Assembly: GCA_963933055.1 (NCBI GenBank)
Contig: CAWVSY010000005.1
Coordinates: 26,167-90,166 of the forward strand
Length of the DNA: 64,000 bases
Source of the DNA: Oleispira sp963933055
Lineage (GTDB): Bacteria > Pseudomonadota > Gammaproteobacteria > Pseudomonadales > Oceanobacteraceae
Reading direction: 5' to 3'
The notes below the pieces were generated by a model, which was not told the DNA's origin, ran no database searches, and saw only the letters and a list, made by a program, of their open reading frames with translations. Below are positions 34,908 to 43,491 of the stretch, one piece after another. How positions within the stretch are numbered: position 1 is the first letter of the stretch; every line of letters starts with the position of its first letter. The translations under genes were made by a program, and so were the position numbers.

Positions 34908-35567
34908 ATGCGCATATTGTTGGTAGAAGATACTGAGGGATTGGGCGAGGCCATCAAGGAACAACTGACGGATGAGGGGCATGCTGTTGATTGGGTTCAG
35001 CTTATATCTCATGCTGAGTCAAGTTTGCGCAGCACGTATTATGATTTGGTTTTATTAGACCTTGTATTGCCAGACGGCAGTGGAATAGAGCTATTAATTA
35101 ATTTGCGAAAACTTGGCAACACAACCCCAGTTATTATTTTAACGGCATTAGATCAAATCACAGATCGTATAAAAGGCTTAAATGCCGGTGCAGATGATTA
35201 TCTCGTTAAACCTTTTGATTTAAAGGAATTGTCCGCGCGCATATTTGCAGTATCGAGGCGATATGCTGGCAATCCAAACCCTATACTTAAGTTCGGGACA
35301 TTAGAAGTTGATTTAAATAATCGCCTAGTTTCTCGTGCTGGAAATAATATAAATATCACGGCTCGAGAATGGGCTTTGCTAGAAGCTTTTTTTCAAAGGC
35401 CTGGCGCTCTTTTATCAAAGTCACAACTTGAAGATCATTTATATGCCTATGGTACAGAGATAGAAAGCAATACAATTGAAGTCTATATCAGTCGTCTGCG
35501 TAAGAAACTGGGGAAGGATCAGTTAGAAACTGTCAGAGGCATGGGTTATCGCATGAAGCAATTATGA
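34908..35567 (+). CDS. OmpR/PhoB-family response regulator
   Basis: DNA-binding response regulator of 219 residues. The receiver domain has Glu7-Asp8, phospho-acceptor Asp51 in LLDLVLPDG, Thr near 79 and Lys101 in YLVKPFD. The winged-helix effector domain is at 125-217, with TAREWALLEAFF and SNTIEVYISRLRKKLG. It is most like the QseB/PmrA subgroup. AAGAG precedes the ATG. It overlaps the kinase by 4 bases. Its position divergent from the PepSY/DUF2271 unit suggests that unit is its target (inference). Confidence 0.92.
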   Translation: MRILLVEDTEGLGEAIKEQLTDEGHAVDWVQLISHAESSLRSTYYDLVLLDLVLPDGSGIELLINLRKLGNTTPVIILTALDQITDRIKGLNAGADDYLVKPFDLKELSARIFAVSRRYAGNPNPILKFGTLEVDLNNRLVSRAGNNINITAREWALLEAFFQRPGALLSKSQLEDHLYAYGTEIESNTIEVYISRLRKKLGKDQLETVRGMGYRMKQL

Positions 35568-36937
35568 ATCCATATAGGCACGAGAATCCTCTCAAAAAAG
35601 CCTCAACAAGAAGCTTGCAAAAAACACTGAGCATCGGCCTAACACTTGGCGTGGCGCTGTTGTGGATTGTCGCATTAACAGGGGTTGTTTATATTTCACA
35701 AAATAAACTAAATCAACTGTTTGATAGCGCTTTAGCAGAAACGGCTCAACGCATCATGCCGCTTGCCGTCGTAGAAATATTAAACAGAGAAGATAGTCAG
35801 CAACCACAACAAATAATGGCTTTTGAGGCGCATGATGAACGCTTGACATACATAGTCCGTGATAAAAATGGCGTGATCTTAATGCGATCACATAACGCCA
35901 CCCCAGCCTCATTTAGCACATCATTACAAAAAGGCTTCAGCTCATCCGATACTTATCGGTTTTATGGCGCGTCTGCGATACAAAATACATTATTTATCGA
36001 TGTAGCAGAGCCATTAAAGCAAAGGCAGGAAGCTATTATTGAAGTGTTAATCGCCTTGGTGTGGCCTCTCATTATACTCATTCCCCTGTGCCTTTTTGGC
36101 ACATGGGCCTTTGTTCGCTACAGCATGCGTCATATTCAATCTTATTGTTTAGCAATCGAATCTCGAGGGAAAGGCGACCTCTCTCCTATTCGGGTTGATG
36201 ACCTACCTATTGAACTTCGTACAATAACTCAATCTGTGAATAGTTTATTGAATCGCCTAGAGCGCGCACTGGAATCGGAAAGGTCATTTACAGCAAATAG
36301 CGCACACGAACTAAGAACCCCCATCGCTACAGGGTTAGCTCAAGTCCAGAGATTGCAGCAAGAAATCTTATCTGACCCCATAAGAGATAGAATCGATAAA
36401 CTAGAATTAACTTTGAAGAATTTAGCAGTCTTATCAGAAAAGCTTATGCAGTTAGCTAAAGCTGAGGGGGGAGGCTTATTTACAGCGAAGGAATATAATC
36501 TGATAGCGTTATTAAAAATGCTTATCGAGGATTTTCAGCGTGGTAGTTCCAATACAGAATTAGTACTTAATTTACCCAAAGATGGGGTTTTTATGGGGAT
36601 TATCGATCAAGATGCTTTTGCTATATTGATTCGAAATCTATTAGACAATGCGTCTAAATACGGCATTAAAAATAAACCCATAAAAATAAATTTCTCATCC
36701 AATGGCGTGCTTAGCGTTAGTAATGCTTGTTCTATTATTCCCGCTGAGAAATTATTGCAATTAAAGAAGCGTTTTATTCGATCAAACAGTTTAACTCAGG
36801 GGCTAGGGCTTGGCTTAGCAATCGTTGATACGATTGTTTCTGGAGTCGGGTCAACTATGATGCTCAACTCTCCTGCTTATAATGAAAAAGAGGGTTTTGA
36901 AGTAATTATTGATTTTTCATCTATTCGTATGAATTAA
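35564..36937 (+). CDS. Sensor histidine kinase, QseC-like
   Basis: Inner-membrane sensor kinase of 457 residues. Two transmembrane helices (about 21-43 and 158-184) flank a periplasmic sensor region of about 115 residues, followed by a HAMP-like linker. The H-box is NSAHELRTPIATG with His248, the N-box is LLDNASKYG, and the G2 box is LGLGLAIVD. The usual G1 box (DxGxG) is replaced by SNACSIIP, with Asp changed to Asn and both glycines lost. Some QseC relatives have Asn here, but loss of the glycines is odd and may weaken ATP binding. It is co-transcribed with the regulator. Confidence 0.9.
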   Translation: MNPYRHENPLKKASTRSLQKTLSIGLTLGVALLWIVALTGVVYISQNKLNQLFDSALAETAQRIMPLAVVEILNREDSQQPQQIMAFEAHDERLTYIVRDKNGVILMRSHNATPASFSTSLQKGFSSSDTYRFYGASAIQNTLFIDVAEPLKQRQEAIIEVLIALVWPLIILIPLCLFGTWAFVRYSMRHIQSYCLAIESRGKGDLSPIRVDDLPIELRTITQSVNSLLNRLERALESERSFTANSAHELRTPIATGLAQVQRLQQEILSDPIRDRIDKLELTLKNLAVLSEKLMQLAKAEGGGLFTAKEYNLIALLKMLIEDFQRGSSNTELVLNLPKDGVFMGIIDQDAFAILIRNLLDNASKYGIKNKPIKINFSSNGVLSVSNACSIIPAEKLLQLKKRFIRSNSLTQGLGLGLAIVDTIVSGVGSTMMLNSPAYNEKEGFEVIIDFSSIRMN

Positions 36938-37020
36938 AGAATCGAATATGGAAATATTTGAATATAATTTATATTGAGAAGGTTTTAGGGAATTACGAAT
37001 AAGATAAGAAAAAGTAAAGA

Positions 37021-37107
37021 TGGTACCCGGGGCCGGACTTGAACCGGCACAGCATTGCTGCCGGGGGATTTTAAGTCCCCTGTGTCTACCAATTCCACCA
37101 CCCGGGC
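37021..37107 (-). tRNA. tRNA-Leu (UAA)
   Basis: 87-base tRNA with a 7-bp acceptor stem (GCCCGGG/CCCGGGT, the first pair G-U), a class II variable arm (CCGGCAGCAATGCTG), T loop TTCAAGT, encoded CCA and anticodon TAA in GACTTAAAATC. It is last in the Gly-Cys-Leu cluster downstream of pgsA, the same order as glyW-cysT-leuZ in E. coli. Confidence 0.95.
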
Positions 37108-37150
37108 ATCGAATGTTAGCTTTCGCTAAAAGATCTTACGATCTTGAGGA

Positions 37151-37224
37151 TGGAGGCGTGACCCGGAGTCGAACCGGGCTACGTGGATTTGCAATCCAGT
37201 GCATAACCGCTTTGCTATCACGCC
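37151..37224 (-). tRNA. tRNA-Cys (GCA)
   Basis: 74-base tRNA with acceptor stem GGCGTGA/TCACGCC, anticodon GCA in GGATTGCAAATCC, T loop TTCGACT and encoded CCA. It is the middle gene of the Gly-Cys-Leu cluster. Confidence 0.95.
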
Positions 37225-37266
37225 TTCCTGTATCTATATGCCATTTTAAACTGGTAAGTTTTAAAA

Positions 37267-37342
37267 TGGAGCGGAAAAGGAGACTCGAACTCCCGACCCC
37301 AACCTTGGCAAGGTTATGCTCTACCAACTGAGCTATTTCCGC
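37267..37342 (-). tRNA. tRNA-Gly (GCC)
   Basis: 76-base tRNA with acceptor stem GCGGAAA/TTTCCGC (one position is A-T rich), D arm AGCTCAGTTGGTAGAGC, anticodon GCC in CCTTGCCAAGG, T loop TTCGAGT and encoded CCA. It is the first gene of the cluster after its promoter. Confidence 0.95.
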
Positions 37343-37421
37343 AAAATACTTATGATGTTTTAACTGATCACTCAGTTTGTTCTAGTGGGTTGATGTTGCT
37401 TTCCCCTTGAACTTGGTGCGT

Positions 37422-37449
37422 ATTATGGCGACTTTTAAAAAAGTGTCAA
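37422..37449 (-). promoter_or_regulatory. Promoter of the tRNA Gly-Cys-Leu operon
   Basis: On the minus strand a perfect TTGACA (-35, 37444-37449) is followed after 16 bases by CATAAT (-10, 37422-37427). It continues into the GC-rich discriminator ACGCACC, as seen in stringently controlled stable-RNA promoters. The leader to tRNA-Gly is about 70 bases. Confidence 0.75.
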
Positions 37450-37530
37450 CACCTTTTTTTCACTTTTTTCCTTATTTTTAAATAACTTACGAGATTTCTT
37501 TAAAAATAAGCGAGTCTGATTAATGTTTAA

Positions 37531-38079
37531 TCATTTTGCTGTTAATTGAGGCCAAGCTGCACGTAAGTATTCAACCATAGACCAAATTGTTAATGCCGCC
37601 GCTGCATACAGTCCTACCATACCTAGAATCCCCATCCAGTGATCTTCGGCAAAACCCATCACCATCGTAATGGATGACATTTGTAGGAATGTTTTGACTT
37701 TACCTATTGATGAAACAGCAACCTCAGCTCTTTGACCGAGCTCCGCCATCCATTCGCGCAATGCTGAAATAACCACCTCACGACCAATAATGATAATTGC
37801 TGGTAAGGTCAATAAGATGGTTGCGTAGTGCTCAATTAATAGCGCTAGAGCAATAACAACACTCAATTTATCAGCCACCGGATCAAGAAAAGCGCCTAGT
37901 GGCGTTGATTGATTGAGCTTTCTTGCCAAATAACCATCCGCGAAGTCAGTAAATGAGGCAATCATAAATACCCAGCCTGCTATGTAATGGGCATTGTCCG
38001 CTGGCCAGAAGTAAAAACAAAAAACCATAAGGGGAATCATGATTATTCGAGACAGCGTTAATATATTAGGTAAATTCAT
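37531..38079 (-). CDS. pgsA: CDP-diacylglycerol-glycerol-3-phosphate 3-phosphatidyltransferase
   Basis: Integral membrane enzyme of phosphatidylglycerol synthesis: CDP-diacylglycerol plus glycerol-3-phosphate gives phosphatidylglycerophosphate and CMP. The CDP-alcohol phosphatidyltransferase signature is FADGYLARKLNQ...GAFLDPVADK, with all catalytic aspartates present. Several transmembrane helices; 182 residues, standard. It begins MNLPNILTLSRIIMIPL, typical of PgsA. It lies 24 bases after uvrC in the conserved gacA-uvrC-pgsA-tRNA order. Confidence 0.96.
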   Translation of the reverse strand: MNLPNILTLSRIIMIPLMVFCFYFWPADNAHYIAGWVFMIASFTDFADGYLARKLNQSTPLGAFLDPVADKLSVVIALALLIEHYATILLTLPAIIIIGREVVISALREWMAELGQRAEVAVSSIGKVKTFLQMSSITMVMGFAEDHWMGILGMVGLYAAAALTIWSMVEYLRAAWPQLTAK

Positions 38080-38103
38080 AGATTCTCTTAGAGTAAAAAC
38101 TGC

Positions 38104-39930
38104 TTAACCTTTTAACTCTTGATTAAGTGCAGCATAAATATCTGAAGCAATTCGAGTACTAATACCGGGAACTTTGGTAATTTCTTCAATGGAGGCCCCT
38201 TTCAAGGTGCTCATACTACCAAAGAACCGCAGTAATTCACGCCTTCTTTTTGCCCCGATCCCAGGTATTCCTTCTAAGCCAGAAGTCGTACGGGCTTTTG
38301 CTCGCTGTTTTCGATGCCCTGTGATTGCAAAACGGTGCGCCTCATCACGAATTTCCTGCAGCTGTAAGAAGCCACTATCATGCTGCCCAGGCAGTATTGG
38401 AGAGCTTTCGCCCTGTGGCCAAAGAAATTCCCAGCCCGCTTTTCTCGTCTCTCCCTTAGAGATCCCTAAGATAAAAACATCGCTCACCGACAATTCTTGC
38501 AAAGCCTTGTATGCCTGATTTACCTGCCCTTGTGCGCCATCAATCAACAGCACATCAGGAAAGTCTTGCATTTCTTTCAAACGTGAAAAATGACGAAATA
38601 CCGCTTGATGTATGGCGGCATAATCATCCCCCGCGGTAATTCCCTTGATATTAAAGCGGCGATACAGATCTTTTCTAGAGCCTTTTGCATCCGCAGCCAC
38701 ACAGGAAGCGACCGTTGCTTCACCTTTTGAATGACTGATATCAAAGCATTCAATTCGATTAGGAATTTTATTTAAGCCTAGTAGCTCACTGACCTTTACG
38801 AAACGCTGATGATAGGCATTTTTTTCTAATGATTTGCTCGTTGCGGCATTTTCAGCGTTTTCTTTTGCCATTTGCAGCCATTTTTTCTTTTCTGCTTTCG
38901 GTTGGCGCAACCAATAGCATCTTGTCTTGGCGACTTCATTTATTGCCGCTAAAATTATCCCCCCTGTATCTTCTGCCATTTCAACCAGCATTTGACTTGG
39001 GTAGCCAAATACTGGGGTTCCTGATAAATAATACTGCGCGAGAGTATCATTTAATATTTCAGACTCCGGCAGGCCTAGCTTATTGTCAGGAAAATAACTT
39101 TTGCTATTAATCAGCGTGCCATCTCGAAAACTCATGCGCTGAATACAAGTCGTGCCTTTGCTGCTAAAAACGGCCCAACTATCAATACTGCCTCGCTCTA
39201 AGCTGACGTATTGTTTTTCTTGCAGTGTGCGCAAATGCAAAAGCTGGTCGCGAATCTCACCTGCCCGCTCAAATAACAATGCAGCGGCGGCAGTTTCCAT
39301 TTGCAACTCCAGATCTTTTATCAGTGAGCTGCTTTTTCCCTGCAAGAACAGTGAGGCGCTGGTAATGTCCGACTGATAATCTTCACGACTGATTAAGTCG
39401 ACACAAGGGGCGCTGCAGCGTTTTATTTGGTGCTGTAAGCAAGGCCGACTGCGATTACTGAAATAAGAGTCTTCACAGTTTCTAAGTTTGAAAATGCGCT
39501 GTAGATAGCTAAGGCTTTCTTTAACCGCATAAGCGTTAGGGTAAGGGCCAAAATACTTCCCAGTTTTTGAGCGCTGTCCGCGACGATAAGCTAGCAATGG
39601 AAACTTGTGATTGCTGATGTAAATATAGGGGTAGGATTTATCATCCTTAAGCAAGATATTGTATTGCGGCTTATGCTGTTTGATGAGCGTTTGCTCAAGC
39701 AATAGCGCTTCCGTTTCACTGGCGGTCACAATGACTTCTATGCGGTGAATGCGTGCAACTAAGGCCAATGTTTTATCATTCAAACCCCGCGCACGAAAAT
39801 AACTAGAAACCCTCTGCTTTAAGCTTTTGGCTTTGCCGACATAAAGAAGTTCATCTTTTATGTCGTACATCTGATAAACCCCAGCGCGCTGAGTTAATGT
39901 TGATAAAAATGAAGCGGCATCAAATGACAT
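38104..39930 (-). CDS. uvrC: Excinuclease ABC subunit C
   Basis: Dual-incision nuclease of nucleotide excision repair. Domains in order: GIY-YIG nuclease (about 12-95; GVYQMYDIKDELLYVGKAKSL), a cysteine-containing region (CLQHQIKRCSAPC), a UVR/UvrB-binding motif (about 200-235), RNase H-like endonuclease domain (ECFDISHSKGEA, LLIDGAQGQV), and C-terminal tandem helix-hairpin-helix (GLEGIPGIGAKRRRELL). About 608 residues from the ATG before SFDAASF. The upstream open codons overlap the gacA stop and are not needed; with this start the gap to gacA is 7 bases. The ribosome site is weak, suggesting coupling. Confidence 0.96.
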   Translation of the reverse strand: MSFDAASFLSTLTQRAGVYQMYDIKDELLYVGKAKSLKQRVSSYFRARGLNDKTLALVARIHRIEVIVTASETEALLLEQTLIKQHKPQYNILLKDDKSYPYIYISNHKFPLLAYRRGQRSKTGKYFGPYPNAYAVKESLSYLQRIFKLRNCEDSYFSNRSRPCLQHQIKRCSAPCVDLISREDYQSDITSASLFLQGKSSSLIKDLELQMETAAAALLFERAGEIRDQLLHLRTLQEKQYVSLERGSIDSWAVFSSKGTTCIQRMSFRDGTLINSKSYFPDNKLGLPESEILNDTLAQYYLSGTPVFGYPSQMLVEMAEDTGGIILAAINEVAKTRCYWLRQPKAEKKKWLQMAKENAENAATSKSLEKNAYHQRFVKVSELLGLNKIPNRIECFDISHSKGEATVASCVAADAKGSRKDLYRRFNIKGITAGDDYAAIHQAVFRHFSRLKEMQDFPDVLLIDGAQGQVNQAYKALQELSVSDVFILGISKGETRKAGWEFLWPQGESSPILPGQHDSGFLQLQEIRDEAHRFAITGHRKQRAKARTTSGLEGIPGIGAKRRRELLRFFGSMSTLKGASIEEITKVPGISTRIASDIYAALNQELKG

Positions 39931-39937
39931 AGAGTTG

Positions 39938-40585
39938 TTAAAGGCTATCCTGCATATCAAGAACACCGTGCTTCATCGCTAAAATCGTTAGCTCTACATC
40001 ACCATCAATGCCCAGTTTTTCAAAAATGCGGTAACGGTAACTATTGACCGTTTTTGGGCTTACGCAAAGCTTATCACTGATTTCCTGCACTTTATGGCAG
40101 CCTACAATCATTAAGGTTGTTTGCATTTCACGCTCAGAAAGCACATCAAAAGGAGAATCACTTCCTGCCTGGAAAGGCTTCAGCGCCATGCGCTGTGCAA
40201 TTTCAGGGCTAATGTAGCGCTGGCCGGTATTAACTTTTAAAATAGCGCGCACCATCTCATCTGTTTCTGCGCCTTTCCCCATAAAGCCTGCTGCGCCAGC
40301 TTGCATAAGCCGCGCCGCAAATGGGCCATCATCACAAGCCGTGACTGCGATAACTTTTATATCAGGATAACTGCGCACTAACTTGCGAGTTGCTTCGAGG
40401 CCACCAATGCCTGGCATATTAATATCCATTAATACGACATCAAGATCATGCTCGCGGGCAAATTTTATGGCATCTTCACCGCAATTCGCTTGACCAATTA
40501 CTTCAATGCCTTTGGCATCCCCTAGCAATCTTGCGATGCCAGAACGAACTAAATCATGGTCGTCTACAACTAATACTCTAATCAA
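39938..40585 (-). CDS. gacA: Response regulator GacA/UvrY
   Basis: NarL/FixJ-type response regulator of the Gac-Rsm (BarA-UvrY) global regulatory system, 215 residues. The receiver is at 1-120 with phospho-acceptor Asp54 in VVLMDINMPG. The LuxR-type helix-turn-helix is near 150-200 (LSEREMQTTLMIVGC, VSPKTVNSYRYRIFEKLG). The preferred start is a TTG giving MIRVLVVDDHDLVR, exactly as GacA begins, with GAGGT 5 bases upstream. The frame extends 5 codons to a GTG but that includes the ribosome site. It is upstream of uvrC as in Pseudomonas and E. coli. The cognate kinase and Rsm RNAs are not in the window. Confidence 0.93.
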   Translation of the reverse strand: MIRVLVVDDHDLVRSGIARLLGDAKGIEVIGQANCGEDAIKFAREHDLDVVLMDINMPGIGGLEATRKLVRSYPDIKVIAVTACDDGPFAARLMQAGAAGFMGKGAETDEMVRAILKVNTGQRYISPEIAQRMALKPFQAGSDSPFDVLSEREMQTTLMIVGCHKVQEISDKLCVSPKTVNSYRYRIFEKLGIDGDVELTILAMKHGVLDMQDSL

Positions 40586-40692
40586 GCAACACCTCAACAC
40601 TCTGCAACGACGACTAATGTCCGTTTAACTTGAATCATTATTATTGGCTCTCAGGTTGAAGAGCAATATTTACAGCATATAGTAGCGTAATT

Positions 40693-43398
40693 TTAATCGA
40701 CTACATACAGGCGTTTTCGTTGCCAAAGGTGTTTTGGTCGATTTAAATCCAAAATTATTTCAACAACCCCTTCTTTGCCATTTTCTCTTTCTACGAAACC
40801 TAGCCTTCGTGCCAATCTAAGCATTGGGCCGTTGTTCGGCAATACTGTTCCTGTTAGCTGAAGGACGCCGCGCTGGTGAGTAAGGTAATCGATCATTTTG
40901 CTCATTAAAATAAACCCAAGCTGGTGGCCGACAAAATGATCCGCGACTACCACGGAAAATTCTGCGGTAATGCTATCAGGATCAATCCAGCTACGAACAA
41001 CCCCAGCAATGGCTTTATTATTCAAAGCAATGAAGGCCATTTCGCGATCGTAGTCAATTTGGGTAAAGCGAGCGAGCTCTTTATGATCGAAGTGCTGGCG
41101 GGAATTAAAAAAGCGAAAGCGCAAAGTTTCGGCGCTTAATTTCTTATAAAAATCCGACAAATAGCCTTCATCCTCCGCTTTAATTGGCCGAAGCTTGAGG
41201 CTTAATCCTCTTTTGCTTGTTGCCTTTTCTTCCAGCTCAACAGGGTACGCTTTGAACGTAGGAGACATGCTTTTCGCAGTTTGCCCCGCAACCCCTAAAA
41301 CAAGGTATTGACCATCATTGCCTCTAATGGCATTTAGCTCTAGGCCGTTAATGGTTGGGTATTGGCTTGAAAGCTGCGAAATGGCAACCAGCCAGTTAGA
41401 CAAGGTTGTCAATTCACTGGTGTAGTTTTCACTGCGCTCTTTTAATATCTCGCTCGCATGACTGCGCTCAATCAAATGCCTCGCTAATGCCGTATTCAAT
41501 GGCGGAATAGCAACCTGGCGGTCGGTTAAAATATCAGCGGTACTGCCGCCACCGCCAAAGAAAAGGAAAGGCCCTACTTCTTCATCGCGGCCAATGCCAA
41601 AGCTGATTTGTAAATTATCCAGTGCCCTGTGCATGGGCTGTACGCTATAGCCCAATACCTCACTCGAAGGGAATCGCTGCTTTAGCTCGCCTTCAAGACG
41701 ATCTATTTCGTGGGTTATTTGCTGCGGTGTTTGAATATTAAGCGCGACACTTCTCCAGCGCTGACGAGCATTATCACCATAAGCAAAGGGTTTTAAGTAT
41801 TCCTTATGATGAAGTTTGACAACCCAAGGCGGTGATACTTGTTTACTTAATTCAATGAGCTGTTCACTTTCCGTCGTAAAATGATTTTCAGCAACTGAAA
41901 ATCCATAGCTGCGAATCAGCTGCCAAGCAAGCTGCGGTGATATAACATCATTGATCGGTAATTGATCATCAATAGCCGCGGAATACCCTGCAGGTGTTGA
42001 AATACTGTCTGGAGTTTCGCGTAATAGATCTTGAGTACGCATATGAGAAACCCGGTACATAAACGCCTTGATGGCATTATCAGGAGTATCAAAATTAGGG
42101 ATCGCATTAATATCAAGCAATGCTCTGGCCTTACTGACGCTCAAGTCTCCCATAAAATTGCAAAATACAGATTTATTGGTTTGCCCTGCAAGAGATACTA
42201 AGACTTGTGCATTAGCCGCAGGATCAGTCCATAGCCCTGGCGTATAGACAAAAAGTAAAGCGTCAACATTTGGGTCTGCAAGCACATGCCCTGCCACTTC
42301 CATAAGGAGCTCTGGTTTAAGCTCAGGATTTAATAAAACAGGGTTGGATGATGAAATATAATCCGGCAAAATTTTAGCGAGGGTCTTTTCTGTTTCACCA
42401 TCAAAGTTGGCTAGGCGCCCTTTATCATGAAGTAGGCGGTCGATGGCTAAAATGGCCCCGCCGCGGCTATTGGCAATAATGGCTAAGCGATCGCCTTTAA
42501 GTTGGCGTTTTTGCTGGATAGTATCCACACAATCAAACAGCTCATCGGTCGCATCAACCCGAAGAACACCTGCGCGCTGCAGTGCATGATCAATCAATAA
42601 ATCTCGCGAAAGCAAGCCCGGGGTTTTTATATTGTCACTTAGGGGAGATTGCGAAAATCGATTACTTTTAACGGCCAATACCAGTTTGTTTCTTGAAGCC
42701 GCGCGCAAAGAACGCAATAAAATTCGCCCCTCCGTAAAACCATCCAGATGTACCAGTAACGTTTTTGCTGTTTTGCTTGAGGCTAGATGATCAACAACAT
42801 CAGCAAGTTTGATATCCTGGCCTTGACCCAATGTTAAAAGGTGTGAGAAACCAATATTTCTAGCGGCGGCCCAATCCACAATGGCATTAGCAATCGCCCC
42901 TGATTGGCCAAGATAAGCCAGCTGCCCTGCTTTTACCGGCACATGAAGATTGCTGGCATTAAGGTTGTGGTTAGGATTGATGACACCTAAGCAATCGGGG
43001 CCGAGTATGCGAACATCAGTCTGATGCTGCACGGCTATTAATCGACTCTTTGAAGGGCTGAAGCGACTCGAGCGAACCCGAGCGGTGCCGCCTGTCATAA
43101 TAACGGCCGCTGGAATACGGGCCTTAGAAAGTGACTCTATGACTTTGGCAACGGTTTCGGCGGGCGTACAAATAATGGCTAATTCTACCCCTTTAGGCAG
43201 TTGCGAAATTCGACTAAAAGCCTTAATTCCAGCAACGGCTTTATAGCCTCGGGCATTAACTGGGAATATGTCACCCATGAAGCCTGCGCTAATGATATTC
43301 TGTAATACCGCACCACCAAGACTGCCTTGTTTGTCAGATGCGCCGATGACAGCAATGGATTTAGGTGTGAAAATTTGTTCAAGTGCCCGCGTCCCCAT
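40693..43398 (-). CDS. Pat-type protein lysine acetyltransferase (acyl-CoA synthetase-like + GNAT)
   Basis: Two-part protein of 901 residues. The N-terminal part of about 700 residues resembles NDP-forming acyl-CoA synthetase: CoA-binding domain (IFTPKSIAVIGASDKQGSLGG, GPDCLGVINP), succinyl-CoA-ligase-like domain, and ATP-grasp with FFGGGGSTADIL. The C-terminal GNAT domain (about 735-880) has FVGHQLGFILMSKMIDYL and ARRLGFVEREN. This is the architecture of Pat/YfiQ/PatZ, which acetylates acetyl-CoA synthetase and other proteins; the ligase-like part usually acts as a sensor. The gene is divergent from an HDAC-like deacetylase. Substrates here are not known. Confidence 0.88.
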   Translation of the reverse strand: MGTRALEQIFTPKSIAVIGASDKQGSLGGAVLQNIISAGFMGDIFPVNARGYKAVAGIKAFSRISQLPKGVELAIICTPAETVAKVIESLSKARIPAAVIMTGGTARVRSSRFSPSKSRLIAVQHQTDVRILGPDCLGVINPNHNLNASNLHVPVKAGQLAYLGQSGAIANAIVDWAAARNIGFSHLLTLGQGQDIKLADVVDHLASSKTAKTLLVHLDGFTEGRILLRSLRAASRNKLVLAVKSNRFSQSPLSDNIKTPGLLSRDLLIDHALQRAGVLRVDATDELFDCVDTIQQKRQLKGDRLAIIANSRGGAILAIDRLLHDKGRLANFDGETEKTLAKILPDYISSSNPVLLNPELKPELLMEVAGHVLADPNVDALLFVYTPGLWTDPAANAQVLVSLAGQTNKSVFCNFMGDLSVSKARALLDINAIPNFDTPDNAIKAFMYRVSHMRTQDLLRETPDSISTPAGYSAAIDDQLPINDVISPQLAWQLIRSYGFSVAENHFTTESEQLIELSKQVSPPWVVKLHHKEYLKPFAYGDNARQRWRSVALNIQTPQQITHEIDRLEGELKQRFPSSEVLGYSVQPMHRALDNLQISFGIGRDEEVGPFLFFGGGGSTADILTDRQVAIPPLNTALARHLIERSHASEILKERSENYTSELTTLSNWLVAISQLSSQYPTINGLELNAIRGNDGQYLVLGVAGQTAKSMSPTFKAYPVELEEKATSKRGLSLKLRPIKAEDEGYLSDFYKKLSAETLRFRFFNSRQHFDHKELARFTQIDYDREMAFIALNNKAIAGVVRSWIDPDSITAEFSVVVADHFVGHQLGFILMSKMIDYLTHQRGVLQLTGTVLPNNGPMLRLARRLGFVERENGKEGVVEIILDLNRPKHLWQRKRLYVVD

Positions 43399-43491
43399 AA
43401 CTTATTGCCTTTTATCCTTAAGCTCAAATCGTTACACTAGGTAAAAAGTTTATCCTTATAATGCATCATACAGAATCAGCAGAATAATAAA

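Noticed and set aside
37020..37331. 103-codon open frame over the tRNA cluster
   Set aside because: It runs through three well-formed tRNA genes on the other strand; the translation is an artefact common at tRNA loci.
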